A DNA stretch of 64,000 bases from Mucilaginibacter aquariorum (lineage in GTDB: Bacteria > Bacteroidota > Bacteroidia > Sphingobacteriales > Sphingobacteriaceae): the NCBI RefSeq assembly GCF_024498135.1, contig NZ_JANHOH010000001.1:744001-808000 (forward strand). The letters are read 5' to 3'. A program made the translations under genes and the position numbers. A model generated the notes under the pieces. The model was given only the letters and a program-made list of their open reading frames with translations, was not told the origin of the DNA and made no database searches. Every line of letters begins with the position of its first letter. Within the stretch, counting starts at the first letter, position 1. This document shows positions 45,205 to 53,416 of this stretch, piece after piece.

Positions 45205-45212
45205 TATATTTG
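45205..45212 (+). promoter_or_regulatory. -7 box of tRNA-Lys (TATATTTG)
   Basis: Perfect TAnnTTTG, 25 nt before the mature tRNA 5' end at 45238. Confidence 0.65.
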
Positions 45213-45237
45213 CATCCCCAATAAAAATACCATTTAT

Positions 45238-45310
45238 GACTTGGTAGCTCAGCTGGTAGAGCAACTGACTCTTAATCAGTGGGTCGAGGGTTCGAACCCC
45301 TCCCAGGTCA
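45238..45310 (+). tRNA. tRNA-Lys, anticodon CTT
   Basis: A 73-base cloverleaf: acceptor GACTTGG/CCAGGTC (one G:U pair), D-arm GCTC-AGCTGGTA-GAGC, anticodon stem ACTGA/TCAGT with loop CTCTTAA (anticodon CTT), and T-arm GAGGG-TTCGAAC-CCCTC, discriminator A. CCA is not encoded. Its 3' half is overlapped, antisense, by the end of a serine recombinase gene, showing it is the integration site of the element to the right. Confidence 0.97.
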
Positions 45311-46823
45311 CCTTAGACCGCAAATCAGTTTTAACACCTGTTTTGCGGTCTTTTTTTGGTTCAAAAACAGCTTTTACGCTATCAAAAACGCAGATTGCTT
45401 CGTTTATTACGAGAGTTCGATGTTGCTCTCCGTCAAAAGTCAATTTTTGAGGGAACATCGAACTCACTATATGTCTTTTAGCCTCAGAACCAGCACTTTG
45501 ATATATTTGCGCTAACTTTGACAAGTTATTCAATGCCTTATCAATTAGAGGAACAATTCCTGCTTTTTTCGCAGATGAATCTACAAGTTTACCTTCTAAA
45601 ATAGTTATTTGTCTTTCGCTATCGCTTTTGATTTTTTTATAATCAGTGCCGTCAAGATCACCAGCAAGAAGCAAATCTCTTGCACGCGCGATCTTGTCCT
45701 GATATCCATTAAGTTGTTTTTTATAATTCGAAACCTCACTTCTACCTTGCCCCAACGAAAAATCATAAGCTTCTGCTATCAATGCTTTATAGAGATCGCA
45801 TACTGCAGGCTCAATTGAATATTTGTTAAGCATTTCTATAAATTTTTCGTTTACAAGCTTTGCATTAAACCTTGCACCACATTTAGAATTACAATGGTAA
45901 TAATGAAAGTATTTTGTCTTTCCCTTCGACGCGCTACCACTAAGCATTAGTCCGCATTTAGGACAGATTAGGAACCCTCGTAAAGGCAGTTCATCCATTG
46001 ACCTAATCTTAACTGAAGTTTTTCTTTTTCTACCGTCTAGCACATCCAAAACCTCGTAGAACAGGCTTTCTGAAATCAAAGCTTCATGTTGCCCATCAAC
46101 TAAATAAGCTTCTTCATCCTTGAATTGCGGAATAATAATTTTTCCGCAGTAAACGGGATTGCGAATTACTCTCCAGAAATTTTTTCTTCCCATCTCCAAA
46201 CCCTTTAATCTCGCTTCGCGCCAAATTTGATCTATAAAATAATTGCCTGTTGCAAGTTGCTCGAAAACCCATCTCATTATCGAGGCATTCGGTTCCTTAG
46301 GTACAATTGATTTCTTTCCTTGTGAATCTATCTTATTTTCGTAGCCAATGAGCGCATGTCCCATCCATCGTCCTTCTTTTTTCGCTCTTCGCATTCCGTA
46401 AAACGTATTAAGTGCCCTGCGGTCATTATCAACTTCCGGTTGTGCAAGATAAACTGCCAACATAAGTTTGCTTTCAGGGATAGACATATCAAGTGGTTGT
46501 TCAATTGCCTGAGGTTCAACAAACATATTTTTCAGGACATTGATCATTTGATAAGCATCACCAGTGTTCCGACTGAAACGATCCCACTTAGTGAAAAGCA
46601 CGTAATCTATTTGTCCCTTCTTTTTCTTAAGATCTAAGACAAACTTTTGCCATTCTGGCCTCTTAAATGTCTTAGCCGAATAGTCCTCAAAAATTATATT
46701 TCGAATTTCTATATCTCTCAGGTTGCAATAACGGGTCAGAACTTCTTCCTGGCTTCTTTGGGAGTATCCTCTATCAGCTTGTTCATCTGTGCTAACACGG
46801 ATATAAAGATCGGCAACTTTCAT
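45276..46823 (-). CDS. large serine recombinase (integrase) overlapping tRNA-Lys
   Basis: A 515-residue site-specific recombinase. The N-terminal resolvase domain has Ser11 in 'YIRVSTDEQADRGYS', then a recombinase domain and a zinc ribbon ('FLICPKCGLMLSGSA', 'HYYHCNSKCGARF') with a coiled-coil near residues 380-440. Large serine integrases join attP and attB without host factors other than their directionality factor. The last residues 'VTWEGFEPSTH' are encoded by the antisense of the tRNA 3' end, so the stop at 45276 is inside the tRNA. This marks the left end of the integrated element. It begins where a 57-aa gene ends (ATGA overlap). Confidence 0.95.
   Translation of the reverse strand: MKVADLYIRVSTDEQADRGYSQRSQEEVLTRYCNLRDIEIRNIIFEDYSAKTFKRPEWQKFVLDLKKKKGQIDYVLFTKWDRFSRNTGDAYQMINVLKNMFVEPQAIEQPLDMSIPESKLMLAVYLAQPEVDNDRRALNTFYGMRRAKKEGRWMGHALIGYENKIDSQGKKSIVPKEPNASIMRWVFEQLATGNYFIDQIWREARLKGLEMGRKNFWRVIRNPVYCGKIIIPQFKDEEAYLVDGQHEALISESLFYEVLDVLDGRKRKTSVKIRSMDELPLRGFLICPKCGLMLSGSASKGKTKYFHYYHCNSKCGARFNAKLVNEKFIEMLNKYSIEPAVCDLYKALIAEAYDFSLGQGRSEVSNYKKQLNGYQDKIARARDLLLAGDLDGTDYKKIKSDSERQITILEGKLVDSSAKKAGIVPLIDKALNNLSKLAQIYQSAGSEAKRHIVSSMFPQKLTFDGEQHRTLVINEAICVFDSVKAVFEPKKDRKTGVKTDLRSKVTWEGFEPSTH
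45315..45357 (+). terminator. intrinsic terminator of tRNA-Lys
   Basis: AGACCGCAAA (45315-45324) pairs with TTTGCGGTCT (45342-45351) and is followed by TTTTTT. It lies inside the antisense end of the recombinase gene. Confidence 0.85.
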
Positions 46824-46993
46824 TTTTTCAAATATTCATTTACTTCTAAAATAGCTAAAATACTTAGCAAGTCCAAAATATTTTTTGCTTGTTTTAGTGA
46901 AATATCAATCCCCTCCTTTTTTAATATTTCCTTTGCTTTTTCTGGAGTTATCTTAGATTTCCAGTAGACGTTATCAGACTTTCCAGTACCCAT
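46820..46993 (-). CDS. 57-aa partner protein of the serine recombinase
   Basis: ATG at 46993, stop TGA at 46820-46822 overlapping the recombinase ATG. The 57 residues are charged and helical ('YWKSKITPEKAKEILKKEG', then a hydrophobic helix 'ILDLLSILAILEVNEYLKK'). Similar short proteins precede serine recombinases in many Bacteroidota mobile elements. The overlap indicates coupled translation; a recombination directionality or control role is plausible but unproven. Confidence 0.75.
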   Translation of the reverse strand: MGTGKSDNVYWKSKITPEKAKEILKKEGIDISLKQAKNILDLLSILAILEVNEYLKK

Positions 46994-47122
46994 AGCGTCA
47001 AATATGGGATGGATGTAATTTATATTATGACAAGCTTTTCGGTAGTACCGTTCAATTTACTGGTTTAAAAGCAAGTAAACTTATTATCTAAATTAGGATT
47101 TATCAGGATTTACTAAAAAGAG

Positions 47123-47143
47123 TAAGTGAGGGAGGGATTCGAA
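47123..47143 (-). other. inverted partial copy of a tRNA 3' end
   Basis: On the minus strand the sequence TTCGAATCCCTCCC then TCACTTA matches the T-loop and 3' end of tRNA-Lys (TTCGAACCCCTCCC, agg, TCACCTTA). It lacks the 5' T-stem half, so it is not a working tRNA. It could be an old attachment-site remnant. The rest of 46994-47521 is AT-rich and shows nothing else. Confidence 0.35.
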
Positions 47144-47521
47144 TCTAATTCCCTATTCCATTGATATTGAGTGTGATATTCTTTAGATTAAACCTTGTTT
47201 CAACGAATGTTTCAATCTTATTTTTATAGCCTTTATCTTAATCTATTATACATATAAAAATTGATATTCTGAGTATTTGTCGAATTAAGGACTTATAGAC
47301 GCATGAATTAAATTGTATCACTAAAAGAATTTATCCAACATAAGTCATACGGTGATACAACTTATTGTGAGATTGTAACATATTGTGTCAAGTCCGATTC
47401 GATTAAAAAGCTAACTCCTGAATTAATTTGGCGAAATAGGGTAGTCAACATCTCCATAATATAAAGTATTTGATAAATGAATCAGATTCTGTTATATTAG
47501 TACAAACCTTATTGCTATTTG

Positions 47522-48478
47522 ATGAACTTTGTAACGATAGATTTTGAAACGGCCTCTTCAGACCGTGGTACCCCCTGTGAGATAGGTCTGACTTTTGTAG
47601 AAAATAATCAAATCGTCGTAACCAAATCTTGGTTGATCAAACCACACTGTTATCCAAATTTCGATTACTTCAATATGCTTATTCATGGAATTACGCCCCA
47701 AATGGTAGTTACCGAACCTGAATTCGATGAAATTTGGACGGAAATACTTCCGCTCATTGAGGGTAAATTTCTATTCGCCCACAATGCAGGTTTTGACTTT
47801 AGTGTATTACGAAAGACGCTGGACGCTTATGATTTGCCATATCCGAACGTTGCCTATGCTTGCAGTTATATTTTGGCAAAAAATATTTGGCCGGGTTTGT
47901 CGTCATACAATTTGAAATCGCTATGCAATGAACGTCAAATTACATTCGATCATCACCGGGCAGGTGCAGATGCCAAAGCAACAGCGGAGTTGATCCTGAT
48001 AGGTTTGGCAAATAAGGAAATCACTAACATTGACGACTTTAAAATCAAAGGTCGGATGTCCATAGGTAAATTATCCTCCACGGGTTATCAACCTTGTCAA
48101 ACGATCAGGACTTATACAAAGCCGGATTTTCGCGTTGTCGCTGCTGACACTTCCCATCATGACCGCGACTGTTTATTTTATGAGCGAAATGTTGTCTTTA
48201 CGGGTAAGCTTTCCTCAATGGAAAGGTCTGCTGCTCAAAAAATCGTCATTTCAATTGGCGGCCGGATAACTGAAGGCGTTACCCGTGACACCGATTACCT
48301 GGTAGTTGGGTTTCAGGATTATCGTTATGTTGGCGAAGATGGAATGAGCTCCAAGCAAAAGAAAGCCATTACAATGGTAAATTCCGGCGCTAACTTAGAA
48401 ATCATGTCCGAAGACGACTTTTTACGAAGTATCGACGGCAAATGGAACAGCATGAAAATCAAAGTCGAAGCTTATTAA
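47522..48478 (+). CDS. DnaQ-like 3'-5' exonuclease with C-terminal BRCT domain
   Basis: A 318-residue DEDDh exonuclease joined to a BRCT domain. Exo I is 'FVTIDFETAS' (Asp7, Glu9), Exo II is 'LFAHNAGFDFSVL', Exo III is 'HHRAGADAKATAELIL'. The BRCT domain (about 215-305) shows 'NVVFTGKLSSMERSAAQKIV' and 'GGRITEGVTRDTDYLVVG'. This resembles the DNA polymerase III epsilon-type exonucleases seen on mobile and defence islands. It may degrade DNA ends alongside SbcCD. Start at the ATG at 47522; a TTG lies 3 bp upstream. It reads towards sbcC, which is on the opposite strand. Confidence 0.9.
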   Translation: MNFVTIDFETASSDRGTPCEIGLTFVENNQIVVTKSWLIKPHCYPNFDYFNMLIHGITPQMVVTEPEFDEIWTEILPLIEGKFLFAHNAGFDFSVLRKTLDAYDLPYPNVAYACSYILAKNIWPGLSSYNLKSLCNERQITFDHHRAGADAKATAELILIGLANKEITNIDDFKIKGRMSIGKLSSTGYQPCQTIRTYTKPDFRVVAADTSHHDRDCLFYERNVVFTGKLSSMERSAAQKIVISIGGRITEGVTRDTDYLVVGFQDYRYVGEDGMSSKQKKAITMVNSGANLEIMSEDDFLRSIDGKWNSMKIKVEAY

Positions 48479-48506
48479 AAACAGAATAACTCCTTATTTA
48501 TTGCTG

Positions 48507-51500
48507 TTACAATTGTAAGATCTTATCCTGGTAACTTTTCGTACTTATCTTACTCCATCCGCCGGCTTGTTTCGTCACTTGGATTTGTGTCCCAATTCTT
48601 TCTTTCAATGCTTCTACGTGAGATATGATACCGACCGTTTTTCCTTTGGTTTGGAGGTTTTCCAACGCGGAGATTGCTTGTTCTAAGGTATCTGCATCCA
48701 ATGTGCCGAACCCCTCGTCAATGAACAAAGAATTAATTTGTACCTTTCTGCTGGCCAAATCTGAAAGCCCCAAAGCCAGTGCAAGACTAACTAAAAAGCT
48801 TTCACCACCGGAAAGCGTCGACATGGGGCGAACGGCATCTGCCTGGTAGCTGTCCACGATGAGCAACTCCAAATCGTTCGTTGTACTTTTCTGGATTTGA
48901 TACCGTTCGTTTAGCTTGCTCAAATGTATATTGGCCAAATCAGTTAAACGTGACAGCGTAAGTCCCTGCGCGAAGCGGCTGAACTTACGGCCATTATCAG
49001 ATCCGATCAGGGAAGAAAGCTTCGACCATCGTGATAATTCTGTTTTCTGAAGTGCCTCCTGCTTAACTAATCCAGCAAATTCTTCCTGGATTTTTTTGTC
49101 CGTGTTTAGCAGTTGCAGCAACATGCCTATCTCCTGGTTTATGCTATTAAGCGAACTTTCGAGCAACTCCAGTTGCATGACTAATTCGGTAGCAGGTTCG
49201 GCGGTCAATTGTTTTTCCTGCTCCGTTTTCAACTCGCTCTGAAGGATTATGATCTGTTGTTTCAAAGCGCCGATTTGTAAATCGAGTTGTTGCTTAAGAT
49301 CGCTAATTCTTTTTTCATTTTGATCATCCAGAAACCTATCTTCCAGCGCTTGCAATGAACTGATACCAAAAGGCGCCAATTTTAGCAATAGCTGGGTGGA
49401 TAAAGTGGCTAATTGTTCTTCTTGCTTTAGAACAGCGTTAGTCAGTTGGGTTATCGTGGTATTTGTAATCAAAAGTCGCTCGCTGGAATTTTTGACCAGT
49501 TCATCCACCTGCGTTAGCCTTTCCCTTGCGGATTGTAGTTTAGCCGCAAAGCGTTGACGCTCTTTAACCGGGTCTTTATCTCCGAACAAACCTGTACGGA
49601 CGGTTTTTAACTCGAGCAAATTCTGCTCTTCATGCCTTAAAGTAGATTCGTTATTTAATTGATTAGCTGAGTGGTTTTTGATGGCCTTGTGTATGTTAGC
49701 CAGATCGGTTTGTGCCTTAGTTTTGTCTATTTGCAGTTGCTGAAGAGCGAGGTTATTTTGCTGATAATGCAGCGAAAGGGTTTTCAGCTGGTCGTGAAGT
49801 TCGGTGAGCTGATCTTCGGTAAATTGGAGTTCAAAAGTCCCAAGCAAGTCAGTTAGGGCTTTGATCAGTTCTAATCTGCGCCCATTCAGATTTTCAATAC
49901 TGCTTTGTAAACGTTCTACGTGTTCATTTGCCGAACGTATTTTTTCATCGAAAGTTCCGGCTTTACCTTTTTCTATTAAAAGCAATTGCTGTATATTTTC
50001 TAATCTGTCCTTTAGGTTGACTATTTGACCGTTAATTTTTCGGCTATCTGTTAACTGCACCCGGAGCTTTGCCAATTGTTGTTGCCAACGTTGACGGTTA
50101 GCCAAAAGCTCTGTTAACTTTTCAATAGTTGCTGGCTCAGGTAAATCAGCTTTCTCTTCATCAAATTTTTCCGAAAGTGCCGACAAGGATTTAACATATT
50201 TTAATAAGTTCTCTTCTCTAGCCTGAACATTTAAATGGAGGGAATTTACAGCGATCGCGAGTTGATTAAACTCTGTAGTCAAGGAATTTACCAACGCTTC
50301 TTGGTCATTCCGTTTCTGTACCGAAAACGCTAATTTGTCAGATACACCGCCCTCGCTAAAAGGATGATGAATCGAGCCACATAGTGGGCACGGTTCTTCC
50401 GGCACGAGTTCTTTACGGTCATCTTCATAATTCTTAATGCGCTGTTCCAGTTCTACTAATTGGCGCAAATCAATTAACTGCCTTTCCGCCTTCGATTTTT
50501 GCGCAGATCGTTCGGCGAGCAGTGTTTGTTGCGTTACGAATGCTTCGCTTTGTTCTTTTAATTGCGCGGAAACTTCAAGCTGTTCATTCGACTGTTGCTG
50601 ATGGCTTGTTGCCAGCTGAATAAGCACGTTGAGGCGGTTAATAACTGCCGGCACCTCGTTGGCAGAGGTTTCGAGTTGATCGATTGTTTTATCGTCCAAT
50701 GTTTCGACCAACTCGCTTTTCAATCTTGCTATTTCGCCCGTGTATTGACTAACAGTAGATTCGAATGAATTTATATTTTGTTCGTTTTTATTTTTCTCAA
50801 GTAATTGCGCTGTGGCAGCATGCTCGAAATTCTTTAACTCCTGTTTAGCCTGGACGATTTGTTGATTAGTTTCAGCTAGGTCATGACGTGATCTTTCAAA
50901 AGCGACCAAGCTTGTTTGCAGTCCTTGGGCCGCAGCATTTGCGGCTAACCAGGTTTCAATCGTTTCTTGATCGAGCTTTTGCCTGGCAACCACTTTTTCA
51001 ATTCCTTGTTTCTCTCCGTCAAGTTCCGCCATTTTGCGCCTATTATCGGTGAGTATTGTTGCAGCTTTTAAAGCAATGTCCTGTTGATTTATTATTCGGG
51101 TATCTAACTCGCCTACTTTTACAAGCAATGGTTCGGCTTCAGTTGCCTCTTTCCCACATTGAATTACTTCCGCTGATACGCTAACCTGTTGATCTGCAGC
51201 TGCGAGCGAGGCCTCTTTATGGACTGGAAGTTGTAAATGCAAGTTTCCCAGGCCGATGTTGCTATCGTCTGCCTGTGCACGGATCGACTTAATTTCCACC
51301 AATTCCGGTTTAAATTTTATGGCCTGCTGGTGCGCTTGAAGTAAATTGAATTCAACTTCGTTCGCCCTGAATGACAACTCCAACCCATTAATACGATCTT
51401 GAATTTCTGATTCTTTTTGCCTCGCTTTTTCTATTTCTGTTAGCCACAGCAATAATTTATTAAATCGGTCCTGCTCTGATTTGACCTTAGTCAAATTACC

Positions 51501-52181
51501 ATTTAATTCTTCAAGTCGGAATTCGTGTGCCTGGCGGTCCTCGTCGGAGAGTAATTTAAACTCGCCCATTCTTAACTGGAGATGCTCCAGTTTTTCCTTT
51601 TCTTCCTTTTGCCGGAAGTATACGAAACGGGATATTTCTGCATAAATGGCCGTATCCGTAATTTTCTCTAAAAGCTCACTTCGCTCGTTGTCCTTGGCCA
51701 ACAAAAAGCTAGCGAAGTCTCCCTGTGACAGAATCACCGATCGCAAGAACTGGTCATAATCAAGGTCGCATAGATCTTTAATCGCTTGTTTTACGCCTGT
51801 TGTGGTATGACCGCCCAAGAATTCTCCGGTAGAGAGCACCGACAATTCCATTTTCTCTCCCTGGAAGGCGCCGTCATTTTTACCGCGGCTTCTTTTCATT
51901 GACCATTTCGCGCGATAGGCGATCTCTTTGACTTCAAACTCTACTTCCGCATAGCATTCAGCGGTATAGCGCGACATCATTTCTTTGAGATCTTTATCAT
52001 GGCGATGTACTCTGCCATATAATGCTGCGGTCATGGCATCTAAAATAGTTGTCTTTCCTGCGCCAGTTGGCCCGGTAATAGCAAAAAGACTGCTTTCCGT
52101 AAATGGTATCTCATTCAAGCGGATAGTATGAATGCCCTTTAAGGAATTTAAATTCAAAAAGGATATAGTCAATATTTTCAT
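48507..52181 (-). CDS. sbcC: SbcC-like (Rad50-type) nuclease ATPase subunit
   Basis: ATPase half of the SbcCD/Mre11-Rad50 DNA end-processing complex, 1224 residues. Walker A 'TGPTGAGKTTILDAM' is near residues 36-50, long coiled coils occupy about 190-1050, and the zinc hook CPLC is near residue 595 ('EEPCPLCGSIHHPF'). The signature 'LSGGESFLVSLALALGLS' and Walker B 'SLFIDEGFGTLDADTLE' close the head. It overlaps sbcD by 4 bp (ATGA), the usual tight coupling. Here it is the third gene of an operon headed by an RloC-like gene. It could be a chromosomal-type SbcC carried on a mobile element. Confidence 0.95.
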   Translation of the reverse strand: MKILTISFLNLNSLKGIHTIRLNEIPFTESSLFAITGPTGAGKTTILDAMTAALYGRVHRHDKDLKEMMSRYTAECYAEVEFEVKEIAYRAKWSMKRSRGKNDGAFQGEKMELSVLSTGEFLGGHTTTGVKQAIKDLCDLDYDQFLRSVILSQGDFASFLLAKDNERSELLEKITDTAIYAEISRFVYFRQKEEKEKLEHLQLRMGEFKLLSDEDRQAHEFRLEELNGNLTKVKSEQDRFNKLLLWLTEIEKARQKESEIQDRINGLELSFRANEVEFNLLQAHQQAIKFKPELVEIKSIRAQADDSNIGLGNLHLQLPVHKEASLAAADQQVSVSAEVIQCGKEATEAEPLLVKVGELDTRIINQQDIALKAATILTDNRRKMAELDGEKQGIEKVVARQKLDQETIETWLAANAAAQGLQTSLVAFERSRHDLAETNQQIVQAKQELKNFEHAATAQLLEKNKNEQNINSFESTVSQYTGEIARLKSELVETLDDKTIDQLETSANEVPAVINRLNVLIQLATSHQQQSNEQLEVSAQLKEQSEAFVTQQTLLAERSAQKSKAERQLIDLRQLVELEQRIKNYEDDRKELVPEEPCPLCGSIHHPFSEGGVSDKLAFSVQKRNDQEALVNSLTTEFNQLAIAVNSLHLNVQAREENLLKYVKSLSALSEKFDEEKADLPEPATIEKLTELLANRQRWQQQLAKLRVQLTDSRKINGQIVNLKDRLENIQQLLLIEKGKAGTFDEKIRSANEHVERLQSSIENLNGRRLELIKALTDLLGTFELQFTEDQLTELHDQLKTLSLHYQQNNLALQQLQIDKTKAQTDLANIHKAIKNHSANQLNNESTLRHEEQNLLELKTVRTGLFGDKDPVKERQRFAAKLQSARERLTQVDELVKNSSERLLITNTTITQLTNAVLKQEEQLATLSTQLLLKLAPFGISSLQALEDRFLDDQNEKRISDLKQQLDLQIGALKQQIIILQSELKTEQEKQLTAEPATELVMQLELLESSLNSINQEIGMLLQLLNTDKKIQEEFAGLVKQEALQKTELSRWSKLSSLIGSDNGRKFSRFAQGLTLSRLTDLANIHLSKLNERYQIQKSTTNDLELLIVDSYQADAVRPMSTLSGGESFLVSLALALGLSDLASRKVQINSLFIDEGFGTLDADTLEQAISALENLQTKGKTVGIISHVEALKERIGTQIQVTKQAGGWSKISTKSYQDKILQL

Positions 52182-53404
52182 CGAGCGTCCCTCCCTTCGG
52201 CCATTTTCTCCAACACCTCATTAAATGTCGCTATGAGATCTGTATAGTCGGCATCGCCAAATTCTGCTACGCACTTTTTTAGAAAAACATCTTTCGGATC
52301 CATATCGGTTAAGGCCATCGCCTGTTCAGCGAGTTGATCGAGGCCAACCGCCGGACGAAGCCGAAATTGCCTGATAAAGAAATGTTCAATATGTTCCTTT
52401 CCGACCTTTAACTTATTGATTTGATCCTCCAGATCATGGATAAAACTATCGGTTTCTACCAGCACATCTACCCAGGAAGGGTATTTTAACTGCTGGTCGG
52501 TCAAAAGCAGGATTTGGCTTTTGACACTATCGAGATTACCTTTTATTCGTAAAAGGCGGCGTTGGGCAGGTACCGGTAATTCTTCCAGCCTACTCAATTG
52601 ACCGCCGTTAAATTCAAGGATAATCACTTGCTTATTATCTTTATTTTCAGAAAAACTAAGGGGTATAGGTGAGCCTGAATAGCGGATATGCTCGAGTTTA
52701 TTTACGACCTGTGGCCGATGAAGGTGGCCGAGCGCGATGTAATTGAATTCAACGGGAAATTGGTTGCCATGGACCTGACCGAGGTTGCCGACATGGATAT
52801 CTTTTTCGCTTTCAGATGTGCTGGAGCCTGCTGCATACAAGTGCCCAGTGGCTATGACAGGTACATCATCAGCTTTGTATTGGCTGATGCTATTTAGGAA
52901 GCGGTGGTAATGTTCTTTTATGCCTTGTTTGATGCGGGTTTCACGTTCTTCGCCGGTTTCGCCCATAACTGATAGCCGAATATCACGATCTCGCAGGAAA
53001 GGAACAGCGCAAATTACAATTTCAACTTTGCCAGCTTTATCTTTGATTTCAATGATTTGGTCGGTAAATATTTCAGGAATTCCGCCCACCACATGGACAT
53101 TAAAGTATTTCAAAAGTTGCTTAGGTGCGTTTAGTGTGCTGATAGAATCATGGTTGCCACCTATAATTATTACTTCGCGGCAGCAAGTATTTTTTACGCT
53201 GCGTAAAAAACGGTAATACTGTTCAAGTGACATGTTCGAAGGATTACCGGTGTCGAAGATGTCGCCCGCAATTATCAATACATCAATGCATTCTGAGGTT
53301 AACCTTTCGATCAACCAGTCCAGGAAATCTTGATGTTCAAGCGTTCGTTCGTAATTTTGCAGCTTGATGCCTAAGTGCCAATCTGCTGTATGTAATACCT
53401 TCAT
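52178..53404 (-). CDS. sbcD: SbcD-like (Mre11-type) nuclease subunit
   Basis: Metallophosphoesterase nuclease of the SbcCD complex, 408 residues. The phosphoesterase motifs are in order: 'HTADWHLGIKLQ' (Asp8, His10), 'IIAGDIFDTGNPSN', 'IGGNHDSISTL', 'VIATGHLYAAGSS' and 'ALGHLHRPQV'. The C-terminal helical region binds SbcC. It starts 12 bp after the RloC-like gene and overlaps sbcC, so all three are in one transcript. SbcCD cleaves hairpins and protein-blocked DNA ends. Confidence 0.96.
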   Translation of the reverse strand: MKVLHTADWHLGIKLQNYERTLEHQDFLDWLIERLTSECIDVLIIAGDIFDTGNPSNMSLEQYYRFLRSVKNTCCREVIIIGGNHDSISTLNAPKQLLKYFNVHVVGGIPEIFTDQIIEIKDKAGKVEIVICAVPFLRDRDIRLSVMGETGEERETRIKQGIKEHYHRFLNSISQYKADDVPVIATGHLYAAGSSTSESEKDIHVGNLGQVHGNQFPVEFNYIALGHLHRPQVVNKLEHIRYSGSPIPLSFSENKDNKQVIILEFNGGQLSRLEELPVPAQRRLLRIKGNLDSVKSQILLLTDQQLKYPSWVDVLVETDSFIHDLEDQINKLKVGKEHIEHFFIRQFRLRPAVGLDQLAEQAMALTDMDPKDVFLKKCVAEFGDADYTDLIATFNEVLEKMAEGRDAR

Positions 53405-53416
53405 AATTCTACTAAA

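Noticed and set aside
45046-45450. Plus-strand open frame across tRNA-Lys
   Set aside because: It runs through the tRNA and its terminator and has no protein-like content; a by-product of the recombinase frame.
47123-47143. A second functional tRNA
   Set aside because: Only the 3' T-arm and acceptor-like part is present; no D-arm or anticodon stem can be formed.
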